From assembly GCF_002005465.1 (NCBI RefSeq), contig NZ_CP014691.1, forward strand, positions 62,001-126,000: 64,000 nt of DNA, written 5' to 3'. Position numbers and translations under genes: made by a program. The notes under the pieces are model-generated. The model saw only the letters and a program-made list of their open reading frames with translations, was not told the DNA's origin and did not search any database. Each line of letters starts with the position of its first letter. The stretch's first letter is position 1. Positions 35,446 through 43,534 of this stretch are shown here, one piece after another. This stretch comes from Neoasaia chiangmaiensis (GTDB lineage Bacteria > Pseudomonadota > Alphaproteobacteria > Acetobacterales > Acetobacteraceae).

Positions 35446-37743
35446 CTAGGATGCGCTTTCTAACGTTGGCATCCTGAACGCCATAACCGGCGGAATTGGG
35501 TCGGTGAAAAGGCGGACTTCGACAAGGCACGTATGGGCAGCACAACCCTGTGATAGGCCCGATGCCGCTTGGTCGCAGGTCAGGACATTTGGGTTTCCGT
35601 GATTGTCGCGCAGACCGTCGGCATCGGACCATGCACCTGTTGAAAGACGGACAACGCCGGGCATGATGGCGGGGTCCGGGATAGCGGCGGCAAGGCAGGC
35701 GCCACGTCCATTGAACAGTTCAACAATATCGCCTGCGTTGATGTTACGGGCTACGGCGTCGCACGGGCTGATGTAAACTGGCTCTCGGCCATGGATCTTT
35801 GCGCGGCGGCTGAGGGATGCGTGGTCGAGCTGGCTATGCAGGCGTGTGGCGGGTTGATCGGAAATCAGATGCAGCGGGTATTGTGTGGTAAGGGGCGATC
35901 CCAGCCATTCCGTAGGTGCGAGCCAGGCAGGATGGCCAAGGCAATCCGGCAGGTCGAGTTCGGCCAGAGCTTCGCAATAGAGCTCAAGACGTCCGCTGCG
36001 CGTGGGCAGGGGGTTGGCCAGCGGATTGGCCCGGAACGCCTCGAAAAGCACTTTGGGCCGAGCATGAGCGCCCAGATCTAGCAAGCCCTGATCCCAGAAC
36101 GTATCGAAATCTGGAGTGGTGACATTGCACTTCGCCGCCCCGGTGCGAAAACCATCATACAGTGCGCGCAGCCATTCCATCTCCGTGCGCCCCTCCGTAA
36201 AGGCGGAGAGAAAGCCGAGCTTTTGTGCGATCCGGGCCAAAATTGCGTGATCGTCCAGAGCGTGGGCATGCGGGTCCGCCGCGCGTTGCATGGCGATCAC
36301 CATGCCTTCCAGCGTTGCATAGCCGAGGTCGTTGCGTTCGAGCGTGGTTGTGGTGGGCAATACGATGTCGGCTGCACGCGCCATCGGCGTCCAGTATGGA
36401 TCCTGAACGATGATCGTGTCCGGCCTGCGGAGCGCCTGACGGAGGCGATTCGTGTCCTGATGGTGGTGGAACGGATTGCCGCCAGCCCACCAGACGAGCC
36501 GGATGTCTGGATAGTGATGGGTTTTGCCTTCGTAGGTGAAGGCTGAACCTGGCGCCAGAAGCATGTCGGCGATGCGGGCGACCGGAATGAAGCGTACAAC
36601 GGGGTTTTTGCCTTGATCGAGTGTCGGGCCCTTGAGGCGCATGTGTGGACTGCCGACGCTGTTCATCGCGCCGTATCCCAATGCAAAGCCGCCGCCCGGC
36701 AAGCCGATCTGCCCAAGACAAGCCGCGAGCGCCATGATCGTCCAGAATGGTTGCTCACCATGGGATGCGCGCTGGAGCGACCATGCGCAATTCAGCATCG
36801 TGCGCGTGGCCGCCATGTCGACGGCCAGAGCGCGGATGGTGGCGGACGGCACGCCCGTGATGCGTTCCGCCCAGGACGCGTCGCAGGGCGGCGTGCCTGT
36901 TGTGCCCCGAATGTATGCGAGGAATTGCTCGGCGCCGGTGCAATGAGATTCGAGAAAAGCGCGGTCGAGTGTCGCGGTTCGGTCCATCTCATGGATCAGC
37001 GCAAGCATGAGGGCAGTGTCGGTGTTGGGGCGGATCGGGATCCACGTGACGCCCGCCCCGGTATCGATATTGTCGGCGACGGGCGAAATGTTGATGAAGC
37101 GCACGCCGGCAGCCGCGGCCCGATGCAGGCCCTGCGGCACGCGATGCGTGCTGGCCCCGCCGGATGACACCTGCGCGCTTTTGGGAGATACGCCGCCGAA
37201 CGTGACGAACAGACGTGTGTGGGCTGCGATCACATCCCACGACGTCGCCTCGTTCAGGATCGTATCAAGCGGGGCAGCCACATACGGCATGATGACGCGC
37301 CCGGCGCCGAGGCTATAGCTGTCGACGCTGCGGACATAGCCGCCGGACAGGTTGAGGAAACGATGAAGCTGGCTCTGCGCATGGTGAAACCGCCCGGCAC
37401 TGGCCCATCCGTATGACCCGCCGAATACCGCTTCGTTGCCGTGGGTCGAGGTGATGCGGCGGTATTCATCCGCGACGATTTCGACTGCCTCGTCCCAGGG
37501 TACGGTCACGAAAGCGTCGGGCCCGGAATCCCCTCGACGGCCTCGGGTTTTTCTGTCCAGCCATGTCCGACGGATGGCTGGTCCCACGATGCGCAGCCGC
37601 ATCACATCAGGACTGCGCTGATCCAGGCCAATCCGGTTCGGCGACGGATCAGCGGCGAATGGCGCAAGCGTTATGCCGTCTTTGCCACCTTGCTGAACTT
37701 CGTAAACTCCCCAATGGGCAGCGTTATATCTCCTGGACGTCAT
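35446..37743 (-). CDS. molybdopterin oxidoreductase, BisC/TorZ-like S-/N-oxide reductase
   Basis: This is a 765-residue molybdoenzyme of the DMSO reductase family with no N-terminal Fe-S cluster cysteines and no Tat signal, as in cytoplasmic biotin sulfoxide reductase. VDSYSLGAGRVIMPYV matches the region of the serine molybdenum ligand, and the C-terminal molydopterin-binding domain is complete (DIVELFNGRGACLAAA). The ATG at 37743 overlaps the end of the upstream transporter gene by about 20 bp. Family members reduce sulfoxides or N-oxides such as biotin or methionine sulfoxide; the natural substrate here is inferred to be an imported S-oxide. Confidence 0.88.
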   Translation of the reverse strand: MTSRRYNAAHWGVYEVQQGGKDGITLAPFAADPSPNRIGLDQRSPDVMRLRIVGPAIRRTWLDRKTRGRRGDSGPDAFVTVPWDEAVEIVADEYRRITSTHGNEAVFGGSYGWASAGRFHHAQSQLHRFLNLSGGYVRSVDSYSLGAGRVIMPYVAAPLDTILNEATSWDVIAAHTRLFVTFGGVSPKSAQVSSGGASTHRVPQGLHRAAAAGVRFINISPVADNIDTGAGVTWIPIRPNTDTALMLALIHEMDRTATLDRAFLESHCTGAEQFLAYIRGTTGTPPCDASWAERITGVPSATIRALAVDMAATRTMLNCAWSLQRASHGEQPFWTIMALAACLGQIGLPGGGFALGYGAMNSVGSPHMRLKGPTLDQGKNPVVRFIPVARIADMLLAPGSAFTYEGKTHHYPDIRLVWWAGGNPFHHHQDTNRLRQALRRPDTIIVQDPYWTPMARAADIVLPTTTTLERNDLGYATLEGMVIAMQRAADPHAHALDDHAILARIAQKLGFLSAFTEGRTEMEWLRALYDGFRTGAAKCNVTTPDFDTFWDQGLLDLGAHARPKVLFEAFRANPLANPLPTRSGRLELYCEALAELDLPDCLGHPAWLAPTEWLGSPLTTQYPLHLISDQPATRLHSQLDHASLSRRAKIHGREPVYISPCDAVARNINAGDIVELFNGRGACLAAAIPDPAIMPGVVRLSTGAWSDADGLRDNHGNPNVLTCDQAASGLSQGCAAHTCLVEVRLFTDPIPPVMAFRMPTLESAS

Positions 37744-39055
37744 GATCTGTGACTTTCGTGCTGCCGGAGTCGTTGGAAGATGATGTGCCGAGTATGAGGA
37801 GCCCGGTTCCGCCACAGATCAGCAGGAGCGCCGTGCCGCAGAAAGGGAGCACGAAGCTTCCCGTCGCATCAAGGAGTCGCCCGGCTACGATGGGACAAAT
37901 TATCCCCGCGATCATGCCGCATGTGTTGATCGCGGCATATGTGGTGGCCGATCCGGGCGCGCCCAAAAGCCGATCCGGGAGCGTCCAGAAAATCACATAG
38001 GCCGCATAGAGGCTGGCCAGCCCGCTAGTTGTGCATCCCAGAACCACGGCGATATTCGCAGTGTCGATCGCAAGCAACAGCAGGCAGGCGGCGCCGAGCG
38101 CGCAGGCTGCCAGACACAGCGTCACGCGATGCTCCGAAAAGCGATCAGCGAGGCGGCCGGCCACGATCATGGCGACCGCGGCGGCAGCGAACGGCAAGGA
38201 CGAGAGCACGCCGACCATGCGGAGTGAGCCCACATGCGCCTCGGCGATGAGACGCGGCAGCCAGAAGCTGAAGATATCGTTGCCGCAGACAATTCCCAGA
38301 AAAGCGAACAGAATTACGGCCCAGCGTCTCACCTGCGGACGGGCAGCGCCTGCGACCGGTGTCCCAGGCTTTGGTGGCAGAGCGATGTTTCCGAATGCGC
38401 TCTTCTGCGCGGATGAAAGCCACGACGCATCGGCCGGAGAGTTGGGAAGGAGGAACAGAATCCACGTGCCGATAAGCAGGGCCGGGAATGCCTCGATCAT
38501 GAACATCCACCGCCAGCCTGCGATTCCGAACAGCCCTTCGGCACGCGTCATGATGTCGCCCGATATCAGGCCGACTAGCACGCCCGACAGCGGGCCTGCG
38601 ATCTGCTGGATCGAGATTGCCCGGCCAAGGCGCCTGTCCTGATACCACCGGCGAAGGAAATAAATGCATAGCGGGGAAAACCCGGCCTCGAATGCGCCGA
38701 GCAAAAAGCGCAGGCCAAACAAATGGGACTTCTGGGTGCACAGCGCCATCGCCATGCCCGCAAGCCCCCACAGGATCATGATGCGAGAGAAAGTCCTGGC
38801 GGCGCCGATACGTTCGAACAGCCACGCGCACGGGATCTGGAACAGGACATACCCGGTATAGAACAGGCCAATGGCCAGCCCGTAGTCCGTTTCCGTCAGG
38901 TGCAGCGTCTTGTCCATCCGCAGATGCGCAAACGAGATATTCGCCCGGTCGACACAGTTGACTACATACGCCAACGAGATGACGGCGAGGACGTTCCGAT
39001 CGACGGCCCGATAGGCGGACTTCGTTACGGTATCGGTTTTCTCGTGGATCGACAT
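37724..39055 (-). CDS. ACS-family MFS transporter
   Basis: The ATG at 39055 gives 443 residues; the upstream extension covers the operator and is not coding. The protein has 12 helices and anion:cation symporter signatures: YVVNCVDRANISFA in helix 1, LFYTGYVLFQIPCAWLFERIG and RFLLGAFEAGFSPLCIYFLRRW. These import organic acids and amino-acid derivatives. It is first in a leftward pair with the BisC-like enzyme, so it likely supplies that enzyme's substrate across the inner membrane. Confidence 0.9.
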   Translation of the reverse strand: MSIHEKTDTVTKSAYRAVDRNVLAVISLAYVVNCVDRANISFAHLRMDKTLHLTETDYGLAIGLFYTGYVLFQIPCAWLFERIGAARTFSRIMILWGLAGMAMALCTQKSHLFGLRFLLGAFEAGFSPLCIYFLRRWYQDRRLGRAISIQQIAGPLSGVLVGLISGDIMTRAEGLFGIAGWRWMFMIEAFPALLIGTWILFLLPNSPADASWLSSAQKSAFGNIALPPKPGTPVAGAARPQVRRWAVILFAFLGIVCGNDIFSFWLPRLIAEAHVGSLRMVGVLSSLPFAAAAVAMIVAGRLADRFSEHRVTLCLAACALGAACLLLLAIDTANIAVVLGCTTSGLASLYAAYVIFWTLPDRLLGAPGSATTYAAINTCGMIAGIICPIVAGRLLDATGSFVLPFCGTALLLICGGTGLLILGTSSSNDSGSTKVTDHDVQEI

Positions 39056-39116
39056 GACTGTGGCAGGTTTCCGGCGGTGGATAGGTGCAGGCGAATGTTG
39101 CGGAGCGCCTGCGATA

Positions 39117-39131
39117 GATATATCATATATC
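39117..39131. promoter_or_regulatory. 15-bp palindromic operator, site 1
   Basis: GATATATCATATATC has perfect 7-bp arms around one base. It lies between the divergent transporter/BisC operon and the desulfhydrase/sulfurtransferase operon. Its exact reverse complement occurs at 43481-43495 and one-mismatch versions upstream of the TonB receptor. It is the probable binding site of the GntR regulator at 48596. Confidence 0.8.
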
Positions 39132-39205
39132 AACTCGTCGATGCAGCTATGCCAAATATCGCGCATCGGGCGTGCCGCCAATCAGAAAAATGGACGATGT
39201 TCGCT

Positions 39206-40201
39206 ATGAAGCTTGCTGATTTTGACCGGGTTCCCCTCGGGTTTCTGCCGACGCCTGTCGAGGCGATGGAGCGGCTTGGCGCCGAGCTCGGGATCGGTCT
39301 CCGGATCAAGCGCGATGACTATACGGGCTTCGGTGTCGGCGGAAACAAGATTCGCAAAATGGAATATCTGATGGCCGATGCGCGGTCGCAGGGTGCCAAT
39401 GTGCTTATCACAACGGGCGGCCATCAATCCAACCATGCTCGGACGGTCGCGGCGGCGGCAGCAAAATTCGGGATGCGCTCGGTCCTGGTGCTGCGCGGCG
39501 ATCGGCCCGACACGTATCAGGGCAATCTGTTGCTAGACCGTATTTTCGGCGCGGAACTCGAATTTCTGGATCCCGATGCCTATTTCGACCTGATCGAGGA
39601 ACGGATGGAGGCACATGCCGAAGCCGCGCGCCAGAACGGAGAAGTGCCGTTCATCATTCCGCTAGGCGGCGCGAACGCCACCGGCGCGCTCGGCTATGTG
39701 CGTGCGGTTGAGGAAATGCGGGCGCAGTATGAGGCAAGCGGCGCGCGCGCGCCGGACGTTGTCCTTCTGCCATGCGGTTCAGGCGGCACGTTTGCGGGCC
39801 TTCTGGTCGGCTGCAAGATGTTCTGGCCGCAGACGCGTGTGATCGGCATCAGCGTTTCGCGCGATGCTGCCTGGTTCCAGGGTGTCGTCTCGAAGATCGC
39901 CAACGAGTGCGCGAACGTTCTGGGCGAGACGTTCAGGTGGCAGCCGGAAGACGTATCGGTTGCCGATCGTTTCGTCGGTACGCGTTATGGCGTGCCGAGC
40001 GATGATGGCAACAGCGCCATCCTGCGTGTGGGCCGCACCGAAGGTCTGCTGCTCGACCCGGTCTATACCGGCAAGGCGATGGCCGGCCTGTTCGGCTTGG
40101 TGGAGGACGGCACGATCGCGCAAGGGGCTGAGGTGACGTTCATTCATTGCGGTGGCTCTCCGGCGCTGTATCCGTTCGCCGAAACGCTGGTTGACGCCTG
40201 A
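39206..40201 (+). CDS. D-cysteine desulfhydrase-like PLP enzyme
   Basis: This 331-residue fold-type II PLP enzyme of the ACC deaminase/D-cysteine desulfhydrase family has the PLP lysine in GVGGNKIRKMEYL (Lys48), the substrate loop GGHQSNHAR, which favours DcyD over ACC deaminase (QSNQTR), and the phosphate-binding LPCGSGGTFAGL. Start at 39206 preferred; an ATG three codons earlier is possible. It would perform beta-elimination on a D-cysteine-type amino acid, giving pyruvate, ammonia and a thiol or sulfide. The next gene is a sulfurtransferase. Confidence 0.88.
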   Translation: MKLADFDRVPLGFLPTPVEAMERLGAELGIGLRIKRDDYTGFGVGGNKIRKMEYLMADARSQGANVLITTGGHQSNHARTVAAAAAKFGMRSVLVLRGDRPDTYQGNLLLDRIFGAELEFLDPDAYFDLIEERMEAHAEAARQNGEVPFIIPLGGANATGALGYVRAVEEMRAQYEASGARAPDVVLLPCGSGGTFAGLLVGCKMFWPQTRVIGISVSRDAAWFQGVVSKIANECANVLGETFRWQPEDVSVADRFVGTRYGVPSDDGNSAILRVGRTEGLLLDPVYTGKAMAGLFGLVEDGTIAQGAEVTFIHCGGSPALYPFAETLVDA

Positions 40202-40205
40202 GCCC

Positions 40206-41051
40206 ATGACGATGCCCGACCTTTTGTCACCCCAAGCGGCCATGAGGTTGGGAGCTGTGCAATTCCTCGACGCAACATGGGCGCCGCCCTCGACCGGACG
40301 CGATGTGAGCGCCGAGTTTGCGGCTCGCAGGCTTCCGGGAGCCGTGCGGTTTGATATCGATCGGATCGCGGCTCCGGCGGTTCCAGGCGGCCCGGGGCGG
40401 ATGCGGCCGGCGCTCGATGCGTTCGTGCCGCTTGTGGAGAAGGCGGGGATAGATCCGGCCCTGCCACTCGTCGTTTATGACCGCAACGGGCTCTATAGCG
40501 CGGCGCGAGTCTGGTGGTTGTTGCGGTCCTTCAGGGTTGCGCGGGTGGCTGTGCTCGATGGCGGCATGCCGACATGGGAGCGCGCCGAGGGCGCCATGGA
40601 AACCGGATTGCCTCCGCCTGTCCAGCCGACGGACTGGCGGGCGGTCGTCCTGAGCGACGATGCGGCTGCGACCTGCACGTGGCAGGACGTGTTGCAGGTG
40701 GTGGAGCATGGCGGCGCGCAGATCGTGGATGTGCGGCCGCCCGGGTTTTTCCGTGGCGATGTGACGGGCGTCTATACCGGCGTGCGTGCGGGACATATTC
40801 CGGGTGCTACAAACATTCCCTATGCGGAACTGATGGATGCGGACGGGTGCCTTCGAGCGCCGGATGTTCTTGCGGCCATCGTGGCCGGGAAGGGGATCGA
40901 TCCGCATGCGCCGGTTATCGTTAGCTGCGGGTCGGGCGTGACGGCGTGCATTCTGGCGCTGGTGTTTGCGATCTGTGGCTGGCCGCGTCCAAGGATCTAT
41001 GATGGATCATGGGAGGAATGGGGTGCGCGGCCGGACCTGCCGCTCGCCTGA
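40206..41051 (+). CDS. sulfurtransferase, 3-mercaptopyruvate type
   Basis: This 281-residue protein has two rhodanese domains. The C-terminal active loop CGSGVTACI is the 3-mercaptopyruvate sulfurtransferase signature. The N-terminal domain (VVYDRNGLYSAARVWWLLR) is the inactive structural copy. It follows the desulfhydrase by four bases and is very likely coupled to it, passing on sulfane sulfur from mercaptopyruvate or thiols produced upstream. It has no signal peptide and is cytoplasmic. Its last 11 bases form part of a 29-bp tandem repeat. Confidence 0.9.
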   Translation: MTMPDLLSPQAAMRLGAVQFLDATWAPPSTGRDVSAEFAARRLPGAVRFDIDRIAAPAVPGGPGRMRPALDAFVPLVEKAGIDPALPLVVYDRNGLYSAARVWWLLRSFRVARVAVLDGGMPTWERAEGAMETGLPPPVQPTDWRAVVLSDDAAATCTWQDVLQVVEHGGAQIVDVRPPGFFRGDVTGVYTGVRAGHIPGATNIPYAELMDADGCLRAPDVLAAIVAGKGIDPHAPVIVSCGSGVTACILALVFAICGWPRPRIYDGSWEEWGARPDLPLA

Positions 41052-41127
41052 CATCGCGTCTCTCAGGATGCGTTGCCCGAGATTGCGTCTTTCAGAACGC
41101 ACCGCCAGCGATCGCGTCCTTCAGGAC
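41041..41127. repeat. three 29-bp imperfect tandem repeats
   Basis: Units at 41041-41069, 41070-41098 and 41099-41127 share a core that reads CCTGAAGGACGCGAT on the minus strand, with variants. The rightmost unit codes for VLKDAIAGG at the end of the cyclodeaminase-family protein, whose stop lies in the middle unit. The leftmost unit overlaps the sulfurtransferase stop. This is a local triplication between converging genes, not a CRISPR. Confidence 0.8.
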
Positions 41128-42051
41128 GCGCGCGGCCAGGGCTATGTCGAAAATGTTTAGCCCGAAGCTCGAGAAATATAGGCTGTCCTGCGGCGGTGCC
41201 TGCCACGCATTGCTCACGGCATCGGTCAGATCGGCATCGAGGCACGCGCGCGGAAATCCGCCTGCGCGATAAAGCCGGAATAGGCTCTTGCCGCTGCGCT
41301 CGGCAAAGGATCCCCATCGATCGCCGGTGATGTGATCGAACTGCGTGATGGCATCGAATTCGACTTCATGGTGCCCGGCCTGAACGAAGGTGAGGCCGGG
41401 GCGCACGTGCCGCTGCATGATGAACGGCTCGACAGAACTCGTGCAGCAGAACACCGTGTCGGCAGCGCCGATCGCATCGTCCAGCGAGGTCGCGACATGC
41501 AGACGCGGATCATCGGCATGAGTGGCGCGCAGGGTCTGCGCCTGAGCCGGGTCGCGCGACCAGACCGCGAGGGTCTGCAACCCGGGGAGGGCCACGCTGG
41601 CCATGTCGACATGCGCGTGCGCATTGGCGCCGCCCCCGATCACGAGCGCATGGCGCACGCCTGCGGGTCGAAATGCACCGACGGCGACACCCGACACGGC
41701 CGCCGTCCGCGCATGTGTCAGCCCGTCGCTCTCGACTGCGCCCAGCAGCGCGCCGCTGCGACGGTCGTTCACAAGCGTCATGGAAACAGATGCGCCCTCT
41801 TCCGTCGGGCGAATCTGCCGATGCGCCGTCCATTTGACGCCCGCTGCCTGATAGTCGCCGCCAACCCAGGCGGGCAGCGCATAGGCGCGGGCATGGGGGC
41901 CAGCCTCTGGTGCGAGAGGCACGGAATTTTCAGCGTCCATGCCGGCATCACCTGCGGCAAACAGGGCGGTCGTGCGCCGAACATCGTCGATGGCGCGGAG
42001 AATGTCGTGGCCGCCAAGGGCGCTGACGGTGTTTGCGGACAGGACAATCAT
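41092..42051 (-). CDS. ornithine cyclodeaminase / mu-crystallin family protein
   Basis: This 319-residue protein of the OCD/mu-crystallin family (NAD(P)-dependent ketimine reductase, alanine dehydrogenase or cyclodeaminase) has YALPAWVGGDYQAAGVKW, MTLVNDRRSGALLGAVESD, TAAVSGVAVGAF, and the dinucleotide motif HALVIGGGANAHAH in place of the usual GxGxQ. It overlaps the M20 gene by 4 bp. In this operon it may reduce a cyclic imine formed by the DAO-type oxidase, which is inference. The C-terminus ends inside a tandem repeat and may be slightly altered. Confidence 0.87.
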   Translation of the reverse strand: MIVLSANTVSALGGHDILRAIDDVRRTTALFAAGDAGMDAENSVPLAPEAGPHARAYALPAWVGGDYQAAGVKWTAHRQIRPTEEGASVSMTLVNDRRSGALLGAVESDGLTHARTAAVSGVAVGAFRPAGVRHALVIGGGANAHAHVDMASVALPGLQTLAVWSRDPAQAQTLRATHADDPRLHVATSLDDAIGAADTVFCCTSSVEPFIMQRHVRPGLTFVQAGHHEVEFDAITQFDHITGDRWGSFAERSGKSLFRLYRAGGFPRACLDADLTDAVSNAWQAPPQDSLYFSSFGLNIFDIALAARVLKDAIAGGAF

Positions 42052-43406
42052 GATGCGCGGACAGCAAGCAAAGCGCGCGCGGTCCGGTCGATCCAGACGG
42101 ACAGCGAGGTCATGAAGCGCGCAAGCCCTTCCAGCGTCACGAACTCATTGGCGGCATGGGCATGGCCGCCATGCCCTAGGCCGCCGAGCAGAAAGATGTC
42201 CGTCACGTCCTGGAACAGGCCACAAGGCATCGCGCCGACCGTCCAGGGCCAGATCTGGGGCGCAATCCCGAAATCCTCATATGTCTGCGTCAGGGCGATC
42301 ACGGCAGGATGGTCGCTTCGGAAGGTCGCCCCGGCATAGCCGCTATCATGCGTCAGCGTGATGTCCGGGCCGAAATCCGCGATTTTCTGCCGGATGTCGG
42401 CCACCATCGCCTCAGGATCGCGGTTCGGCGGGCATCGCAGATCCCATGCCACCTGCGCGGACGGCGGAATGACGCCGCTGTCGGCGGTCCTGTCGGTGAC
42501 AATCGACGAGATGTTGAGGTTGGCGGACATCAGCAATGCGGTGACGCGATCCTCGGTCGTGCCGTCGATCGCGTAGCGTTCCGATTTTCGGATTTGCAGT
42601 TCGCGTTGCGGGTCGAACTGATCGGCCAGTGTGCTGATCAGGTCGCACGTCTGTTGTGTGGGCGCGGTGCGCCCGAGCGCACCGGTGCTGTCGGGTGCGA
42701 GTGTCGCAAGCAGATGCACCAGACGCCATGCTGGGTTGGCGATCCATGGGCTGTTGGACGAGTGAATCGGGGCGGTGGGCCCGCCAGACGGCCCGCCGCG
42801 TGCCACGATCGTTCCGCGCGCGATCCCCTTGGAGCCGAGGAAGATCCGGGGTGGCGCGCCGCCATATTCGCAAAACGATGGAAAGAACGCGGCACCGGCG
42901 CGTGCAACGGTGCCGTTGCGCAGATACGTGCGCAGATCGGCGCTGCCGGTTTCTTCCTGCCCGTCGAGGATGATCTCGATGTTGGCCGGAAGGGCGTCGC
43001 GTTGCACGAGGTCGCGCAGCATCGCCAGCATCCCGGCGAGCGGGCCCTTGTTGTTCTCGGCACCCCGTCCGACGAAACTGGTGCCGATCCCCGGCAGGTC
43101 CACGATGCCGCCCACGAACGGATCGAGCACCCAGCCTTCGGCGCTGGCCGGCATGACGTCATACATGTTGTAGAGCAGCAGCGTGACCGGAAGGCCGCGA
43201 TCGATCCGCGCGTGGATCAGATCTCGGGTCTCGCCCGGCTCGATAATCGCAGCGCCAAGTTCGTCGCGCAGGAAGGCCGTCAGCGCGCGGGCCATCTGGC
43301 GGCGCCCTGCCGTATTGTCGGCGGTGGAGCGCAGCGTCGTCCAGTCATGAAGCAGCGACAGCGTCTGATCCACGAGTGGCCGTGTGGCCTGCGCGATGGC
43401 GCTCAT
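42048..43406 (-). CDS. M20 family metallohydrolase with altered metal site
   Basis: From ATG 43406 the protein has 452 residues. M20 architecture is clear (EGWVLDPFVGGIVD, GRGAENNKGPLAGMLAML, ILDGQEETGSADL, and a C-terminal GLGHGGHAHAANEF). However, the first metal motif reads LYNMYDVMPA, where classical members have GHxDVVP, and the second ligand position is Asn (GRGAENNKG) in place of Asp. The catalytic Glu pair is kept. Related enzymes cleave N-acyl, N-carbamoyl or dipeptide bonds. It is first in the operon, divergent from hyuA. Confidence 0.85.
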   Translation of the reverse strand: MSAIAQATRPLVDQTLSLLHDWTTLRSTADNTAGRRQMARALTAFLRDELGAAIIEPGETRDLIHARIDRGLPVTLLLYNMYDVMPASAEGWVLDPFVGGIVDLPGIGTSFVGRGAENNKGPLAGMLAMLRDLVQRDALPANIEIILDGQEETGSADLRTYLRNGTVARAGAAFFPSFCEYGGAPPRIFLGSKGIARGTIVARGGPSGGPTAPIHSSNSPWIANPAWRLVHLLATLAPDSTGALGRTAPTQQTCDLISTLADQFDPQRELQIRKSERYAIDGTTEDRVTALLMSANLNISSIVTDRTADSGVIPPSAQVAWDLRCPPNRDPEAMVADIRQKIADFGPDITLTHDSGYAGATFRSDHPAVIALTQTYEDFGIAPQIWPWTVGAMPCGLFQDVTDIFLLGGLGHGGHAHAANEFVTLEGLARFMTSLSVWIDRTARALLAVRAS

Positions 43407-43480
43407 CGTCGGTCTCCCTGTGTCCGGGACTGCATATCGCACCGGGTCGATATGATCCAAAAATAAACTTGTTGATCGAT

Positions 43481-43495
43481 GATATATGATATATC
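43481..43495. promoter_or_regulatory. 15-bp palindromic operator, site 2
   Basis: GATATATGATATATC is the exact reverse complement of site 1 at 39117. It lies between the divergent M20/OCD and hydantoinase operons, 40 bp upstream of hyuA, consistent with repression of both promoters. Confidence 0.8.
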
Positions 43496-43534
43496 GAATT
43501 TGAAACCAGATTTAAAGTCGAGGGTGGAAAGTCG

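Noticed and set aside
38723-39205. N-terminal extension of the desulfhydrase frame
   Set aside because: The extension is antisense to the transporter gene and crosses the operator; the family starts at about 39206.
41041-41127. CRISPR-like array
   Set aside because: Three 29-bp units are directly adjacent with no spacers and overlap coding sequence.
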